From Thiothrix sp. (GTDB lineage Bacteria > Pseudomonadota > Gammaproteobacteria > Thiotrichales > Thiotrichaceae), in assembly GCA_020442915.1 (NCBI GenBank), contig JAGRJD010000068.1:1-58342 (forward strand): a DNA stretch of 58,342 nucleotides. The letters run 5' to 3'. Under the pieces are notes generated by a model. The model saw only the letters and a program-made list of their open reading frames with translations, was not told the origin of the DNA and ran no database searches. Position numbers and translations under genes: made by a program. Positions 31,689 to 41,259 of the stretch are shown here, piece by piece (position 1 is the first letter of the stretch; every line of letters starts with the position of its first letter).

Positions 31689-33317
31689 TTAGTTGCGGAA
31701 CACCCCGCTGAACAGGTTGCGCAGAAAATCCATCAGGCGTGTCATGGGGGAGCGGTTGTCAGTCGGCGTGGTTGTCGTACCGCCCGTGCCGGTGCTGCCG
31801 CCCGTACCGGTGCTGCCGCCCGTACCGGTGCTGCCACCCGTACCGGTGCTGCTGTCGGCATTGGCAAAGGCAATCAGCTGTTCCACCACTTTGGCCAGTG
31901 GAGCATGCTGCTGGCTGGCCGCCTGGGGCGCGGCACTGCGCCAGCCCTGCGGTACCGGCTGGCGCGGATTGGTCCAGCTGCCACTGGCCAGGCCCTCAAA
32001 GCGGGTTTCGGCCCGTGCGCCCCGGGGCGGCGTCCACAGGAAGTCCGGATGTTTGTTGAGGTACCATTCCCCGCCGATGATCACGTCATTCTCGTCCAGT
32101 TCCAGATCATATTCGTAGGTGACGGCGTGCAGGGCATCATAAGCCGGGCTGTCTTCTTCGCGCTGACGCGGGTAGGTTTCCACCACATACTGCACCTTCA
32201 TGGAAATGCCGACCACCGAGCGGGTGGTGGTGCTGCGGAAGCGGCTGAACCTGTCATTGCTGAAATCGGCCAGCTTCACTGTGGCTTCGGCCAGTGAGCG
32301 CGTGGCCTTGCGGGTCTGGGGGTTAAAGTACACATATTCATAGGCATAGACCGGCTGGTTCCAGACTTCGTAGTCAAAGGTGACATCCAGTACCATGCTG
32401 CGCTGGGCGACGCCGACCTGATTCACGACGGCGACATGCCATGAACCGGGGTTGGTATCAAAACAGCGTTCGGAAATCACCCGTCCGGTCGGCTGGTCAA
32501 CCTCCGGCTCCTTGTCATTGCAGCGCCCGCCGATAAACCGGGTCCGGGGAGCGGCATTGGCCCACAACAGGGAAGCCAGTGCCTTGATGTCTGCCGGGAA
32601 GAACTTGATCGGCACATTGGCGGGCGTTACCAGCGTGACCGGTCTGACCGGACGGTCGAGCATGTAGGCTGCCGGTGCCCAGCCATGACAGATGCCCATC
32701 CAGCTTTCCACCGAGCCCTGACTGTCATAATAACGCTTGCCTTCCTGCCACATGGCGGCAGTCAGGCTGAAACTGTCATCCCCCATCAGTGCGTCATATT
32801 TTTCTGCCGGGGACAGCTGGTTGATGCGGGTGGCACTGTTGCTGGCCAGAATGGTCCGGACCGGATTGGCCAGTACGTAATCCTGGTTTTTTTTCCAGTC
32901 ATCGGCTTCCGGAAAATCGGGGTCGGCATAACGCGCCCCCAGTACGCCCTTGTAAAATCCCCAGTAATCATCCGACCAGGGCGTTTCACTCAGGGACGCC
33001 TGCAGCAGGCCCTTTTCCGCCATTTCGGCCAGTTTGTTGTAACGCAGGTTATCAACCAGACTGGCCGGGTTGTCGGCGGCCCCGGCCACCGCACGGGCAC
33101 TGATGCGTGACCCCTGGGCCAGGGTCTGCTGGCGCAGGCTGTCGTGTGCGCTGACAAAGGCATTGTCGGTACGCATACCGGCCAGTGGTGTGACACTATC
33201 CCCGGTGAAACCCTCGATCACCTCCTTTTCCGGTTGCCGGTTCATGAACGCGGGGGTATCGCGCTCAAAGGCGGCCAGTCGTTCGTTGATGGATTGCAAG
33301 TCTCGATCCGTGACCAT
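31689..33317 (-). CDS. Transglutaminase-like protein (TGase elicitor/GP42-type domain)
   Basis: A 542-residue protein that resembles the transglutaminase-elicitor family first known from oomycete GP42. The candidate triad is Cys210 in ESWMGICHGWAPAAY, His294 in GSWHVAVVNQ and Asp311 in SMVLDVTFDYEVW. A second family-like block is GGEWYLNKHPDFLW near residue 416. Known members crosslink Gln and Lys side chains. There is no signal peptide or membrane helix at the N-terminus, so the site of action is unclear. The C-terminus has four GSTGTG repeats (about 489-514) as a linker, then a short amphipathic tail LMDFLRNLFSGVF. AAGGAG precedes ATG 33317. It is divergent from tadA and has no partner gene. 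Confidence 0.7.
   Translation of the reverse strand: MVTDRDLQSINERLAAFERDTPAFMNRQPEKEVIEGFTGDSVTPLAGMRTDNAFVSAHDSLRQQTLAQGSRISARAVAGAADNPASLVDNLRYNKLAEMAEKGLLQASLSETPWSDDYWGFYKGVLGARYADPDFPEADDWKKNQDYVLANPVRTILASNSATRINQLSPAEKYDALMGDDSFSLTAAMWQEGKRYYDSQGSVESWMGICHGWAPAAYMLDRPVRPVTLVTPANVPIKFFPADIKALASLLWANAAPRTRFIGGRCNDKEPEVDQPTGRVISERCFDTNPGSWHVAVVNQVGVAQRSMVLDVTFDYEVWNQPVYAYEYVYFNPQTRKATRSLAEATVKLADFSNDRFSRFRSTTTRSVVGISMKVQYVVETYPRQREEDSPAYDALHAVTYEYDLELDENDVIIGGEWYLNKHPDFLWTPPRGARAETRFEGLASGSWTNPRQPVPQGWRSAAPQAASQQHAPLAKVVEQLIAFANADSSTGTGGSTGTGGSTGTGGSTGTGGTTTTPTDNRSPMTRLMDFLRNLFSGVFRN
31783..31854. repeat. Four tandem 18-bp repeats coding GSTGTG units
   Basis: Four copies of CCCGT(A/G)CCGGTGCTGCCG lie head to tail at 31783, 31801, 31819 and 31837; the last two differ only at the 3' end. 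They encode a flexible Gly/Ser/Thr linker on the minus strand. Near-identity suggests slippage and variable copy number. Confidence 0.9.
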
Positions 33318-33395
33318 TGGGATTCTCCTTGGGGGTATTCATTTGATGAAAGGGGGTATGACTGCCTATTATAGAAGCCCGTTCAAAAGATTTAA

Positions 33396-33890
<495 letters not shown>

Positions 33891-34090
33891 GCGCTATCGC
33901 ATTCTGCCGGTATCGGGTCTGTCATCATGCCGCGAGGCAGCCGGGGAGGTGGCGGTGCTCCGGTCGGCCCGGTCTTGGTGCCCGCCGGCTTTGTGTTAGA
34001 CTGGCCGGCACTGTTGTTTTTTATTCCGGGGCCGGCATGGAATAAGGCCCGTTCAGCCCGGAAAACATGGAACTTCTTCAAGGTCCGGCC

Positions 34091-34969
34091 ATGAGTTATC
34101 TCGACTGTATCCGGCGTTGCAATAATGCAGATGCCGGCCTTTATCTGCCCTGGTATGTGGACGGGCAGGTGTACGGGCGCATTGAGCCCGGGTTTGCGCA
34201 CTGCCTGCAGGAATGGCCGCAGGTGTTTGTGGCACAACGTGATGGCATCGGTCTGCACGCCGATCTGCAGGGCTACCGCCGCCGCAGTGCTGCGGTGGAG
34301 GCGGTGGTCCGCCAGCTGTACCAGGCCGGGGTGCTGGATACCTGGGTGGGGGAAGTCTACCCGGTGACACTGGGGTTCGGGCAGCCGTCCGTGCTGGCAC
34401 TGGAGCGGGCCGCGGCTTCCTTTTTCGGCATCCGCAGTTTCGGTGTGCATGTCAACGGGCTGGTGCGCACCGGTGACGGACCGGAGGGAGTGCAGGTCTG
34501 GCTCGGTACCCGCACCCGTACCAAGCCGTTCTGGCCCGGCAGGCTGGACCAGATGGTGGCCGGCGGGCAACCGGTCGGTATCAGTCTGGATGACAACATT
34601 GTCAAGGAAGCCTTTGAGGAGGCTGCCGTGTCGGAAGCGCTGGCACGTACCGCCGTGCCGGTCGGGCAGGTGCATTATGCCCAGTCGGGCTGGCGCGGGC
34701 TGGATCGCTGTACCCTGTTCCTGTTTGACCTGTGGCTGCCGCCGGATTTCACCCCGGTGAATACCGACGGTGAAGTGGAAAAATTTGAATTGCTGCCACT
34801 GGCTGAGGTGGCGGCACTGACCCGGCAGGTGGATGCTTTCAAGGACAATTGCAATCTGGTCAATATCGACCTGTTGATCCGCATGGGACAACTCACGGCG
34901 GATGACCCGGATTACCCGTTGATTTACCGCTCCCTGTACCGGGGGCCAACCGACAACCCTACTGGATGA
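34091..34969 (+). CDS. Nudix hydrolase with DUF4743 N-terminal domain
   Basis: A 292-residue protein. The first about 120 residues match the DUF4743 type, as in fungal thiamine-pyrophosphokinase-related Nudix proteins. A Nudix domain follows with the box degenerate as GGQPVGISLDDNIVKEAFEE. The Glu pair that binds Mg2+ is kept (KEAFEEAA), while the first Gly-x5-Glu part is altered. It probably hydrolyses a nucleotide or thiamine diphosphate derivative; the substrate is not known. ATG 34091 has AAGG seven bases before it; an ATG at 34067 is an alternative adding eight residues. It overlaps pepN by 4 bp. Confidence 0.85.
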   Translation: MSYLDCIRRCNNADAGLYLPWYVDGQVYGRIEPGFAHCLQEWPQVFVAQRDGIGLHADLQGYRRRSAAVEAVVRQLYQAGVLDTWVGEVYPVTLGFGQPSVLALERAAASFFGIRSFGVHVNGLVRTGDGPEGVQVWLGTRTRTKPFWPGRLDQMVAGGQPVGISLDDNIVKEAFEEAAVSEALARTAVPVGQVHYAQSGWRGLDRCTLFLFDLWLPPDFTPVNTDGEVEKFELLPLAEVAALTRQVDAFKDNCNLVNIDLLIRMGQLTADDPDYPLIYRSLYRGPTDNPTG

Positions 34970-37638
34970 CACGCATGAGAGAAGGCCAACCGCAAACCAT
35001 ATACCTCAAGGATTATCAGGCCCCGGACTGGCAGGTGGACAGCCTGTCGCTTGTGTTTGAGCTGGGGGAGGAAGGCACGCTGGTCACCGGCACGGCAGCC
35101 TATCGTCTCAGTGAGGGGGCATCGCCCGACAGTGCACTGGAGTTGTCCGGTGAGGCGCTGGAGCTGGTGGACATCCGGCTGGATGACCAGGTGCTGGCAC
35201 CCGCTGCCTATACCCTGGTTGAGGGCGGGCTGGTATTGCATCAGGTGCCGGCGCAATTCACGCTGGCCATTACCACGCGTATCCATCCGGAGCACAATAC
35301 GTCGCTGGAGGGCCTGTACCGGTCCAGCGGCAATTTCTGTACCCAGTGCGAGGCCCAGGGGTTCCGCAAGATCACCTATTATCAGGATCGCCCGGATGTG
35401 CTGACCGTGTTTTCGACCCGCATTATTGCCGATCCGGCCCGTTACCCGGTGCTGTTGTCCAACGGCAATCTGACAGGTAGCGGGACATTGCCGGATGGAC
35501 GTCACTGGGCACAGTGGGAGGACCCGTACCGCAAGCCCTCTTACCTGTTTGCGCTGGTGGCCGGCAGGCTGGAGCAGGTTGAGGATCATTACACCACCTG
35601 CTCCGGGCGCGAAGTGGTGCTGCGCATCTATACCGAGGCCCACAATATCGACAAGTGCGGACATGCCATGGCCTCGCTCAAACGCGCCATGCGCTGGGAT
35701 GAGGAGCGCTTCGGACTGGCGTATGACCTCGACATCTACATGATTGTCGCGGTGGATGATTTCAACATGGGGGCCATGGAAAACAAGGGCCTCAACATCT
35801 TCAATTCCAAGCTGGTGTTTGCAAGCCCCGAAACCGCCACTGACATGGATTACATCAATATCGAATCCGTGATCGGGCATGAGTATTTTCACAACTGGAC
35901 CGGCAACCGTGTGACCTGCCGCGACTGGTTTCAGCTGTCGCTCAAGGAAGGGCTGACGGTGTTCCGCGATCAGGAGTTCACTGCCGACCTGCATTCGCGG
36001 GCCGTGAAGCGCATTGAAGACGTGCGCATGCTGCGTACCCACCAGTTTGCCGAGGATGCCAGTCCCATGGCGCACCCGGTGCGCCCGGCTTCCTATATCG
36101 AGATCAACAATTTCTACACCGTGACCGTGTACGAGAAGGGTGCAGAAGTGGTGCGCCTGTATGACAGCCTGCTGGGGCAGGCCGGATTCCGGCGTGGCAT
36201 GGACCTGTATTTTGAACGCCATGACGGACAGGCGGTGACCACCGAGGATTTTCTGGCGGCGATGGCAGATGCCAACGGGGTGAATCTGGACACCATGCAT
36301 GCCTGGTACAACCAGCCCGGCACCCCGGAAATCCAGGTCGACATGGATTATGATCCCGATACGCGCAGCTGTACCCTGCACTGCCGTCAGGTACTGCCCG
36401 AGGTCATGGATGGCAAGGCGGGCCGGCCTTACCTGATTCCGCTGGCGCTGGGCCTGCTGGATGCACAGGGACAGGCGCTGGCACTGGAGCTGGCTGATCC
36501 TGCGGCCATCGCCGCTGTGGGGCGCAATGGTGAGGATTCGCTGGTATTGCGGCTGGAAGCCTTCGAGCAGTCGTTCACCTTTATGAAGGTACCCGAGCGT
36601 CCGGTACCATCGCTGCTGCGCGGCTTTTCAGCTCCGGTGCGCCTGAACTTTGATTACGATGACAATGACCTGCTGTTTTTGATGCGCCATGATACCGATG
36701 CCTTCAACCGCTGGGATGCGGGGCAGCGGCTGGCGATGCAGACCCTGCTCAACCTGCTGGAGGCACGGGAGGATGGTGAGCCGCTGGGGCTGGAGCATGA
36801 TTTCATCAGCGCCTTTCAGGCCATCCTCACCGATGAAACCCTGGATCATGCCCTGCGGGCCGAGGCCCTGACCCTGCCATCCGTGACTGACATGATCGAG
36901 GTCGCACGCCCGGCGGACCCCGCAGCCATTCATGAGGTGCGGGAGTACGTGCTGACCACCCTGGCGCGCAGCCTGCGTCTGGATATGGAGCACCTGTACC
37001 AGACGCTGGCCGATGACGGGGCCTACCGCATTGATGCTGCCGGCATGGGGCGGCGGCGCTTGCGCAATGTCTGTCTGGGCTATCTGGGCCGGCTTGGGGA
37101 TGCCTCCCTGATCCGGCAGGCTGCCGCCCAGTATCGGGAGGCCGGCAATATGACCGATGCACTCGCAGCCCTGACCGTGCTGGCCGATTGCGATTCGCCG
37201 CTGCGTCAGGAAGCCCTGCAGCATTTTCATGACCGCTGGCAGAACGATACCTTGGTGATGGACAAATGGTTTGCCCTGCAGGCATCCTCCACCCTGCCGC
37301 ATACCCTGAAACGGGTGCGTGAGCTGATGCAGCATCGCCTGTTTGATATCCGTAATCCCAACAAGGTGCGGGCCCTGATCGGTTCCTTCACCCTGCGCAA
37401 TCCGCTGCATTTTCATGCAGCCGATGGTTCCGGCTACCGTTTCCTCACTGAGCAGGTGATCAGCCTGAATGGCCTCAACCCGCAGGTGGCGGCACGCATG
37501 GTGCGTCCGCTGATGAACTGGCGCCATTTCGAGGCCGGGCGCTCGGCCCTGATGCGGGCGGAACTGGGACGCATCCAGGCCCATCCGGCGCTGTCGACCG
37601 ATGTCTATGAGATCGTGAGTAAAAGTCTGGCGGACTGA
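34966..37638 (+). CDS. pepN: Aminopeptidase N (M1 family)
   Basis: An 890-residue zinc aminopeptidase acting on cytoplasmic peptides. The substrate-binding motif is GAMENKGLNIF near residue 265. The zinc site is HEYFHNW with the third ligand Glu in LKEGLTVFRDQEF. Length and the C-terminal helical domain match E. coli PepN rather than shorter M1 enzymes. The ATGA overlap with the Nudix gene couples them. A strong terminator follows at 37702. Function is well supported. Confidence 0.96.
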   Translation: MTRMREGQPQTIYLKDYQAPDWQVDSLSLVFELGEEGTLVTGTAAYRLSEGASPDSALELSGEALELVDIRLDDQVLAPAAYTLVEGGLVLHQVPAQFTLAITTRIHPEHNTSLEGLYRSSGNFCTQCEAQGFRKITYYQDRPDVLTVFSTRIIADPARYPVLLSNGNLTGSGTLPDGRHWAQWEDPYRKPSYLFALVAGRLEQVEDHYTTCSGREVVLRIYTEAHNIDKCGHAMASLKRAMRWDEERFGLAYDLDIYMIVAVDDFNMGAMENKGLNIFNSKLVFASPETATDMDYINIESVIGHEYFHNWTGNRVTCRDWFQLSLKEGLTVFRDQEFTADLHSRAVKRIEDVRMLRTHQFAEDASPMAHPVRPASYIEINNFYTVTVYEKGAEVVRLYDSLLGQAGFRRGMDLYFERHDGQAVTTEDFLAAMADANGVNLDTMHAWYNQPGTPEIQVDMDYDPDTRSCTLHCRQVLPEVMDGKAGRPYLIPLALGLLDAQGQALALELADPAAIAAVGRNGEDSLVLRLEAFEQSFTFMKVPERPVPSLLRGFSAPVRLNFDYDDNDLLFLMRHDTDAFNRWDAGQRLAMQTLLNLLEAREDGEPLGLEHDFISAFQAILTDETLDHALRAEALTLPSVTDMIEVARPADPAAIHEVREYVLTTLARSLRLDMEHLYQTLADDGAYRIDAAGMGRRRLRNVCLGYLGRLGDASLIRQAAAQYREAGNMTDALAALTVLADCDSPLRQEALQHFHDRWQNDTLVMDKWFALQASSTLPHTLKRVRELMQHRLFDIRNPNKVRALIGSFTLRNPLHFHAADGSGYRFLTEQVISLNGLNPQVAARMVRPLMNWRHFEAGRSALMRAELGRIQAHPALSTDVYEIVSKSLAD

Positions 37639-37701
37639 AAACCGGCAGGCATTCCGGTATGCTGCAGGCTCCCGGCAGGGTGAGCCGGGAGGACTGAACG
37701 G

Positions 37702-37740
37702 AACCGGGACATTTGTCCGATGACAACGGTCCCGGTTTTG
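37702..37740 (+). terminator. Rho-independent terminator after pepN
   Basis: AACCGGGAC (37702-37710) pairs with GTCCCGGTT (37729-37737), and inside it TTGTC pairs with GACAA, giving a long near-continuous stem followed by TT and G. It is 64 bp after the pepN stop. Confidence 0.75.
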
Positions 37741-37785
37741 CGTACCATCGCGGTACGGGGTTAATGGGGCCAGCATAATAACGCC

Positions 37786-39432
37786 ATGAAAAATCACTGC
37801 CTTCCTGTTCCGGGGCCGGCATGCCCGTCTGTAAGGTGTGCCTGCCTGTCTTTGTTCGCCCTGAGTGGTCTGCTGTGCCAGGCTGCCGTATCCGCAGCGG
37901 AATGCCGGCCCTGGCAGGCGCAGGATGAACAGCATCAGGCTCTGCTCACTGGCGACATCGCCGTGGAAACCGGCAGCATCTTCGATCCGGACAAGCCGGC
38001 GGAAAACCGCTGGTATAATCGTGTGGCCAACCGTCTGCATATTGATACCCGCGCCGAAGTGATCAGGCATCACCTGCTGTTCCGTACCGGTGCTGCGTTT
38101 GATCCTGCCCTGCTGCGTGAGTCCGAACGCCTGCTGCGGGCGCAGCATTACCTCAAGGAGGCGGTTATCACGCCTGTCGAGGTTTGTGGCCGTGCGGTCA
38201 ATATCCGGGTTTCCACCCTGGACAACTGGACGTTTACGCCCGGCCTCAATGCCGGACGTGCCGGTGGGCAGAACAGCGGCAGTATCGAGCTGGAGGAACA
38301 CAACCTGTTCGGCTGGGGCAAGTCGCTGGGTTTCGGTTATCAGCAGGACAGCAGTCGTGACCATACCTGGCTTACCTACCATGACCCCAACCTTCTGGAT
38401 ACCCGTCATGAGCTGACCCTGACCACCCAGAACAACTCTGATGGCCGGGGGCATGATTTTGCCCTGGCGCTGCCCTTTTACGCCCTGGACAGCCGCACCG
38501 CCTGGGGGATACAGCTCAAGACCCTGCGTGAGGAGGTCCCGTTTTATGAGCAGGGTGAGGTTGCATACCGCAGCGGGGAAGAACAGCATGCCGCCCAGCT
38601 GTTCTACGGCTGGTCAGCCGGTCGGCAGGGTGACCATGCCGGGCGTTACCGGCTGGGCTGGCAATATGAGCGCCAGCGCTGGTTTCCAACCGAGACCGAC
38701 CCGGGTGAGTCGCCCGAAGTGGTGCAGTCCTATCCCTGGGTCGGCTACGAATATGTGCAGGATGATTTCATTACCCGGGAAAATTTCCGCACCATGGGCA
38801 AGACCGAGGATATTGCGCTCGGGCACCGGTTCACGATCAGCGCCGGACTGCTGAGTCGGCACCTGGGAGCGGAGGGGGATTACCTGAAGCTGGATGCGGC
38901 CTACAGCAAGGGTTTTCTGGTCGATGACCGGCTTGCCCTGCTGGCACTGGACAGCAGTACCTGGATCGGCCATGGCCGGCTCAGCGGTACACGGCTGGGC
39001 ATCCGGGGGGAGTGGAACCAGACCCGTGGTGAACATGGTGGCTGGCACCTGGCCGGGGCATTCAGGTATGCCGGCAACCTGTTGCCGGGGGAGCAGCTGG
39101 TCCTGGGCGGCGACAGTGGCCTGCGTGGCTATCCGACCGGTTTTCAGGGGGGGGATCGTTCCCTGCTGCTGTCGGCGGAGCGGCGTTTTTATTTCAACTG
39201 GTATCCGCTGCGGATGGCACGCATCGGTGCTGCCGTTTTTGCCGATGCCGGCAGTGCCTGGGGCAATGGCCGCCCGGTAGAGTGGCTGGGGGATGTCGGT
39301 ATCGGTCTGCGCATTGTCTCCACCCGTTCCAGCAGCGGAAAAGTCCTGCATATTGACATCGCCCGCCCGCTCACCGCGACCGGTAGCGCCGACAGTTATC
39401 AGGTGCTGGTCGGAACCCAGACCGGCTTTTAG
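37786..39432 (+). CDS. Omp85/TpsB-like outer-membrane beta-barrel protein
   Basis: A 548-residue protein with a probable signal peptide ending near residue 37 (AAVSAAE). One POTRA-like module follows (about 75-130, FRTGAAFDPALLRESERLLR), then a beta-barrel of alternating hydrophobic strands. GGDSGLRGYPTGFQGGDRSL is the conserved (V/L)RGY loop of the Omp85 superfamily, and the final residue is Phe, as in BAM substrates. It is too short for BamA, which has five POTRAs, and no secreted TpsA partner gene is adjacent. A role in lipid or protein insertion or secretion is possible. It stands alone between terminators. Confidence 0.82.
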   Translation: MKNHCLPVPGPACPSVRCACLSLFALSGLLCQAAVSAAECRPWQAQDEQHQALLTGDIAVETGSIFDPDKPAENRWYNRVANRLHIDTRAEVIRHHLLFRTGAAFDPALLRESERLLRAQHYLKEAVITPVEVCGRAVNIRVSTLDNWTFTPGLNAGRAGGQNSGSIELEEHNLFGWGKSLGFGYQQDSSRDHTWLTYHDPNLLDTRHELTLTTQNNSDGRGHDFALALPFYALDSRTAWGIQLKTLREEVPFYEQGEVAYRSGEEQHAAQLFYGWSAGRQGDHAGRYRLGWQYERQRWFPTETDPGESPEVVQSYPWVGYEYVQDDFITRENFRTMGKTEDIALGHRFTISAGLLSRHLGAEGDYLKLDAAYSKGFLVDDRLALLALDSSTWIGHGRLSGTRLGIRGEWNQTRGEHGGWHLAGAFRYAGNLLPGEQLVLGGDSGLRGYPTGFQGGDRSLLLSAERRFYFNWYPLRMARIGAAVFADAGSAWGNGRPVEWLGDVGIGLRIVSTRSSSGKVLHIDIARPLTATGSADSYQVLVGTQTGF

Positions 39433-39455
39433 GGCGGACCGATCACGGGTACCGC

Positions 39456-39488
39456 AAGCCGGGAGGTGAAAGTACCCGCTCCCGGTTT
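39456..39488. terminator. Bidirectional terminator between the Omp85-like gene and soxA
   Basis: AAGCCGGGAG (39456-39465) pairs with CTCCCGGTTT (39479-39488) with one G-U pair, with a 13-base loop. Short T runs lie on one side and A on the other, so it serves convergent genes. Confidence 0.65.
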
Positions 39489-39516
39489 GTGGCAGCAGCG
39501 GGTGCCTGCGTGCGGT

Positions 39517-40368
39517 TTATTTCCGGAAGGCCGGCCCGTTCCACTCCAGACCGTTGGACATGTAGGTGTGGAAGTATTCAAGGGCCTTGTATTCGTCGCT
39601 CTGGGGTGCAAAGGATTTGGCCCGGACCTGCTCGTTGCAGCCGGCATAGCGGCGGTGCAGGGTGCCAAGCTCATCCCATTTGGCCCGGAATACCGGGAAG
39701 TGACTGACCTGTCCGTAAGCCGGGCTTAACAGCTCGGCACGGATGTAATTGCCACTGTAGGCGATGTGGCAATCGGCACAGGCCATGTTGAGCTGGCCGC
39801 GTTTGGTATAGAAAAATGCCTTGCCTTTTTCGTACCAGGCCTGAGCTTTTTCGTTGGGAATCCTGACATCGATTTTCTGGCCCCGGCCTTCATGCGCAAG
39901 GTAGGCGGAAACATCGGCAATGTCGCCTTTTTTCCAGGCAAAGGGCTTTTCACCATTGGCTTCACGGCAGGCGTTGATCTCCCCTTCAAGGGTCAGGATG
40001 GTGTCCTTTTCCTCATCATAACGGGGAAAGGAAGCCCGGATCATGTTCAGCTCTTCCTTGAAGCAGTCCTTGAAGGATTTGCCATTGGCAAACGGCGTTT
40101 CCCAAAGCGTTTTGCCATGATCCATCCCATCTTCGTAAGGCGGAAAGTCACCATCGATTTCCTGCCACTGGGCAAAGGCATCCTCACTCAGGGCCAGGGA
40201 GCCGTGAACAAAGTTCCTGGGGTCTTTGTCCCTGATGCTGTCCTTGAACTTGTCGGTGAAAAATTTCTGGAAGGCTGCCTGATCCTCCTCCGGCGTGGCC
40301 TGTACGGCGGCAGCCGACATCAGACCTGCAAGCGAAAGGCCCACCAGCACGGTTTTCATCAGTTTCAT
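39517..40368 (-). CDS. soxA: SoxA, c-type cytochrome subunit of the SoxAX complex (monoheme type)
   Basis: A 283-residue periplasmic cytochrome that, with SoxX, oxidatively links thiosulfate to the SoxY carrier. A signal peptide ends near residue 24 (VQA). One heme site CADCH lies at 197-201. Cys244 in RRYAGCNEQVRAK is the conserved active-site/heme-ligand cysteine. At the place of the second heme of diheme SoxA only single cysteines remain (Cys102 in FKDCFKEE and Cys134 in INACREA), which in monoheme SoxA form a disulfide. It is last in soxXYZA, 12 bp after soxZ. Assignment is strong. Confidence 0.93.
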   Translation of the reverse strand: MKLMKTVLVGLSLAGLMSAAAVQATPEEDQAAFQKFFTDKFKDSIRDKDPRNFVHGSLALSEDAFAQWQEIDGDFPPYEDGMDHGKTLWETPFANGKSFKDCFKEELNMIRASFPRYDEEKDTILTLEGEINACREANGEKPFAWKKGDIADVSAYLAHEGRGQKIDVRIPNEKAQAWYEKGKAFFYTKRGQLNMACADCHIAYSGNYIRAELLSPAYGQVSHFPVFRAKWDELGTLHRRYAGCNEQVRAKSFAPQSDEYKALEYFHTYMSNGLEWNGPAFRK

Positions 40369-40380
40369 GCGTATCTCCGG

Positions 40381-40689
40381 TCAGCCGATCTTGTCTTCAA
40401 TCGAGTCCTTTTCATCCTGGTTGTCCACCCAGCTCAGGGTGATGGTGTCCCCCTTGCTGCCGGCACATTCGAAGGCAATATAGGGGTTTTTGGAAACCGA
40501 TGGCCCCCAGTAGGCCTTCATGACTTCCTTGCCGTTGATGCTGACATCGACCTGCTTGATGAAATGGGCCGGGATTTTTTCCCCGGTTTTGGTGTCTTTG
40601 CGCTGCCCGGTTTCCATCGGATGGTTCATCAGGGCCTTGACCTCAACCACACCGTCTTTCGCCTTGGCTTTCAGCTTGATTCCGCTCAT
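40381..40689 (-). CDS. soxZ: SoxZ, sulfur-carrier partner subunit
   Basis: A 102-residue protein that pairs with SoxY and holds the carrier arm in the periplasm. VKALMNHPMETGQRKDTKTG and the FIKQVDVSINGKEVMKAYWG block are characteristic, with an immunoglobulin-like fold in the family. It has no signal peptide and would be co-exported with SoxY through the Tat pathway. The start is ATG 40689 after AAGGAGAGAG; an upstream in-frame extension overlapping soxY is not used. Gene order is soxX-Y-Z-A. Confidence 0.95.
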   Translation of the reverse strand: MSGIKLKAKAKDGVVEVKALMNHPMETGQRKDTKTGEKIPAHFIKQVDVSINGKEVMKAYWGPSVSKNPYIAFECAGSKGDTITLSWVDNQDEKDSIEDKIG

Positions 40690-40711
40690 GTCTCTCTCCT
40701 TATGCTCCGTA

Positions 40712-41224
40712 TTAACCGCCACAGCCGCCAATGGTGACCTTGACTTCCTTTTTGGCCATCAGCACCTTGTCACCGGATTTCACCAGCGCCAGCACGTCTG
40801 AGGTCTTGCCCATCTTGATGCGTGTGGAAGCCATGGTGGCGGCACCGTCCGGAAACGTGAAGAAGGCTGCCAGCGGGGTCGGGTTGTTGGCAACCACAAT
40901 GGCAATTTCCGATACCGCTTCAGCACCGGTTTTGACGGTGATGGGCACAACCACGCCGTTTTCGGCAATGTCCGGTGCATCCAGGGAGACCTGGTCTGAT
41001 GCCTCCGGTGTGACATTCAGGGCCTTCAGGGTATCTTCCAGCGTGGTGGCACCAAAAGCCGTGCTGATGGCGTCAGCCAGCGTACCTGTCGTTGATGCCG
41101 CCGCTGCTTCCGTCACTGCCGTTTCGGTCTGTGCCACTGCCTGCGGGACCAGCAGCCCGGTATTGGCCGCCATGCCGGCAGCACCGGCCACGAGGGTTCC
41201 CTTCAGGAAAATTCTGCGTTTCAT
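40712..41224 (-). CDS. soxY: SoxY, thiosulfate carrier protein
   Basis: A 170-residue periplasmic protein that carries sulfur intermediates covalently. A Tat-type signal is present at the start (MKRRIFLKGTLVAGAAG, then a hydrophobic stretch to AVAQ). The C-terminus is GGCGG, the flexible swinging arm whose Cys168 bears the substrate. The linker after the signal (about 32-50) is Ala/Thr-rich and longer than in many SoxY. It lies between soxX and soxZ. Function is certain at the level of family. Confidence 0.96.
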   Translation of the reverse strand: MKRRIFLKGTLVAGAAGMAANTGLLVPQAVAQTETAVTEAAAASTTGTLADAISTAFGATTLEDTLKALNVTPEASDQVSLDAPDIAENGVVVPITVKTGAEAVSEIAIVVANNPTPLAAFFTFPDGAATMASTRIKMGKTSDVLALVKSGDKVLMAKKEVKVTIGGCGG

Positions 41225-41259
41225 GTTGTTCCTCTCTCCAGCAATAAAAACAAGGGTTC

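Noticed and set aside
31783..31854. Possible CRISPR-like repeat array
   Set aside because: Units of 18 bp are contiguous with no spacers and lie in frame in a coding region.
34924..36381. 485-codon minus-strand frame opposite the front of pepN
   Set aside because: Shadow of the M1 peptidase catalytic region; the plus strand has the zinc motif.
36628..38589. 653-codon minus-strand frame across pepN and the Omp85-like gene
   Set aside because: It spans two well-supported plus-strand genes and a terminator, with no recognisable domain.
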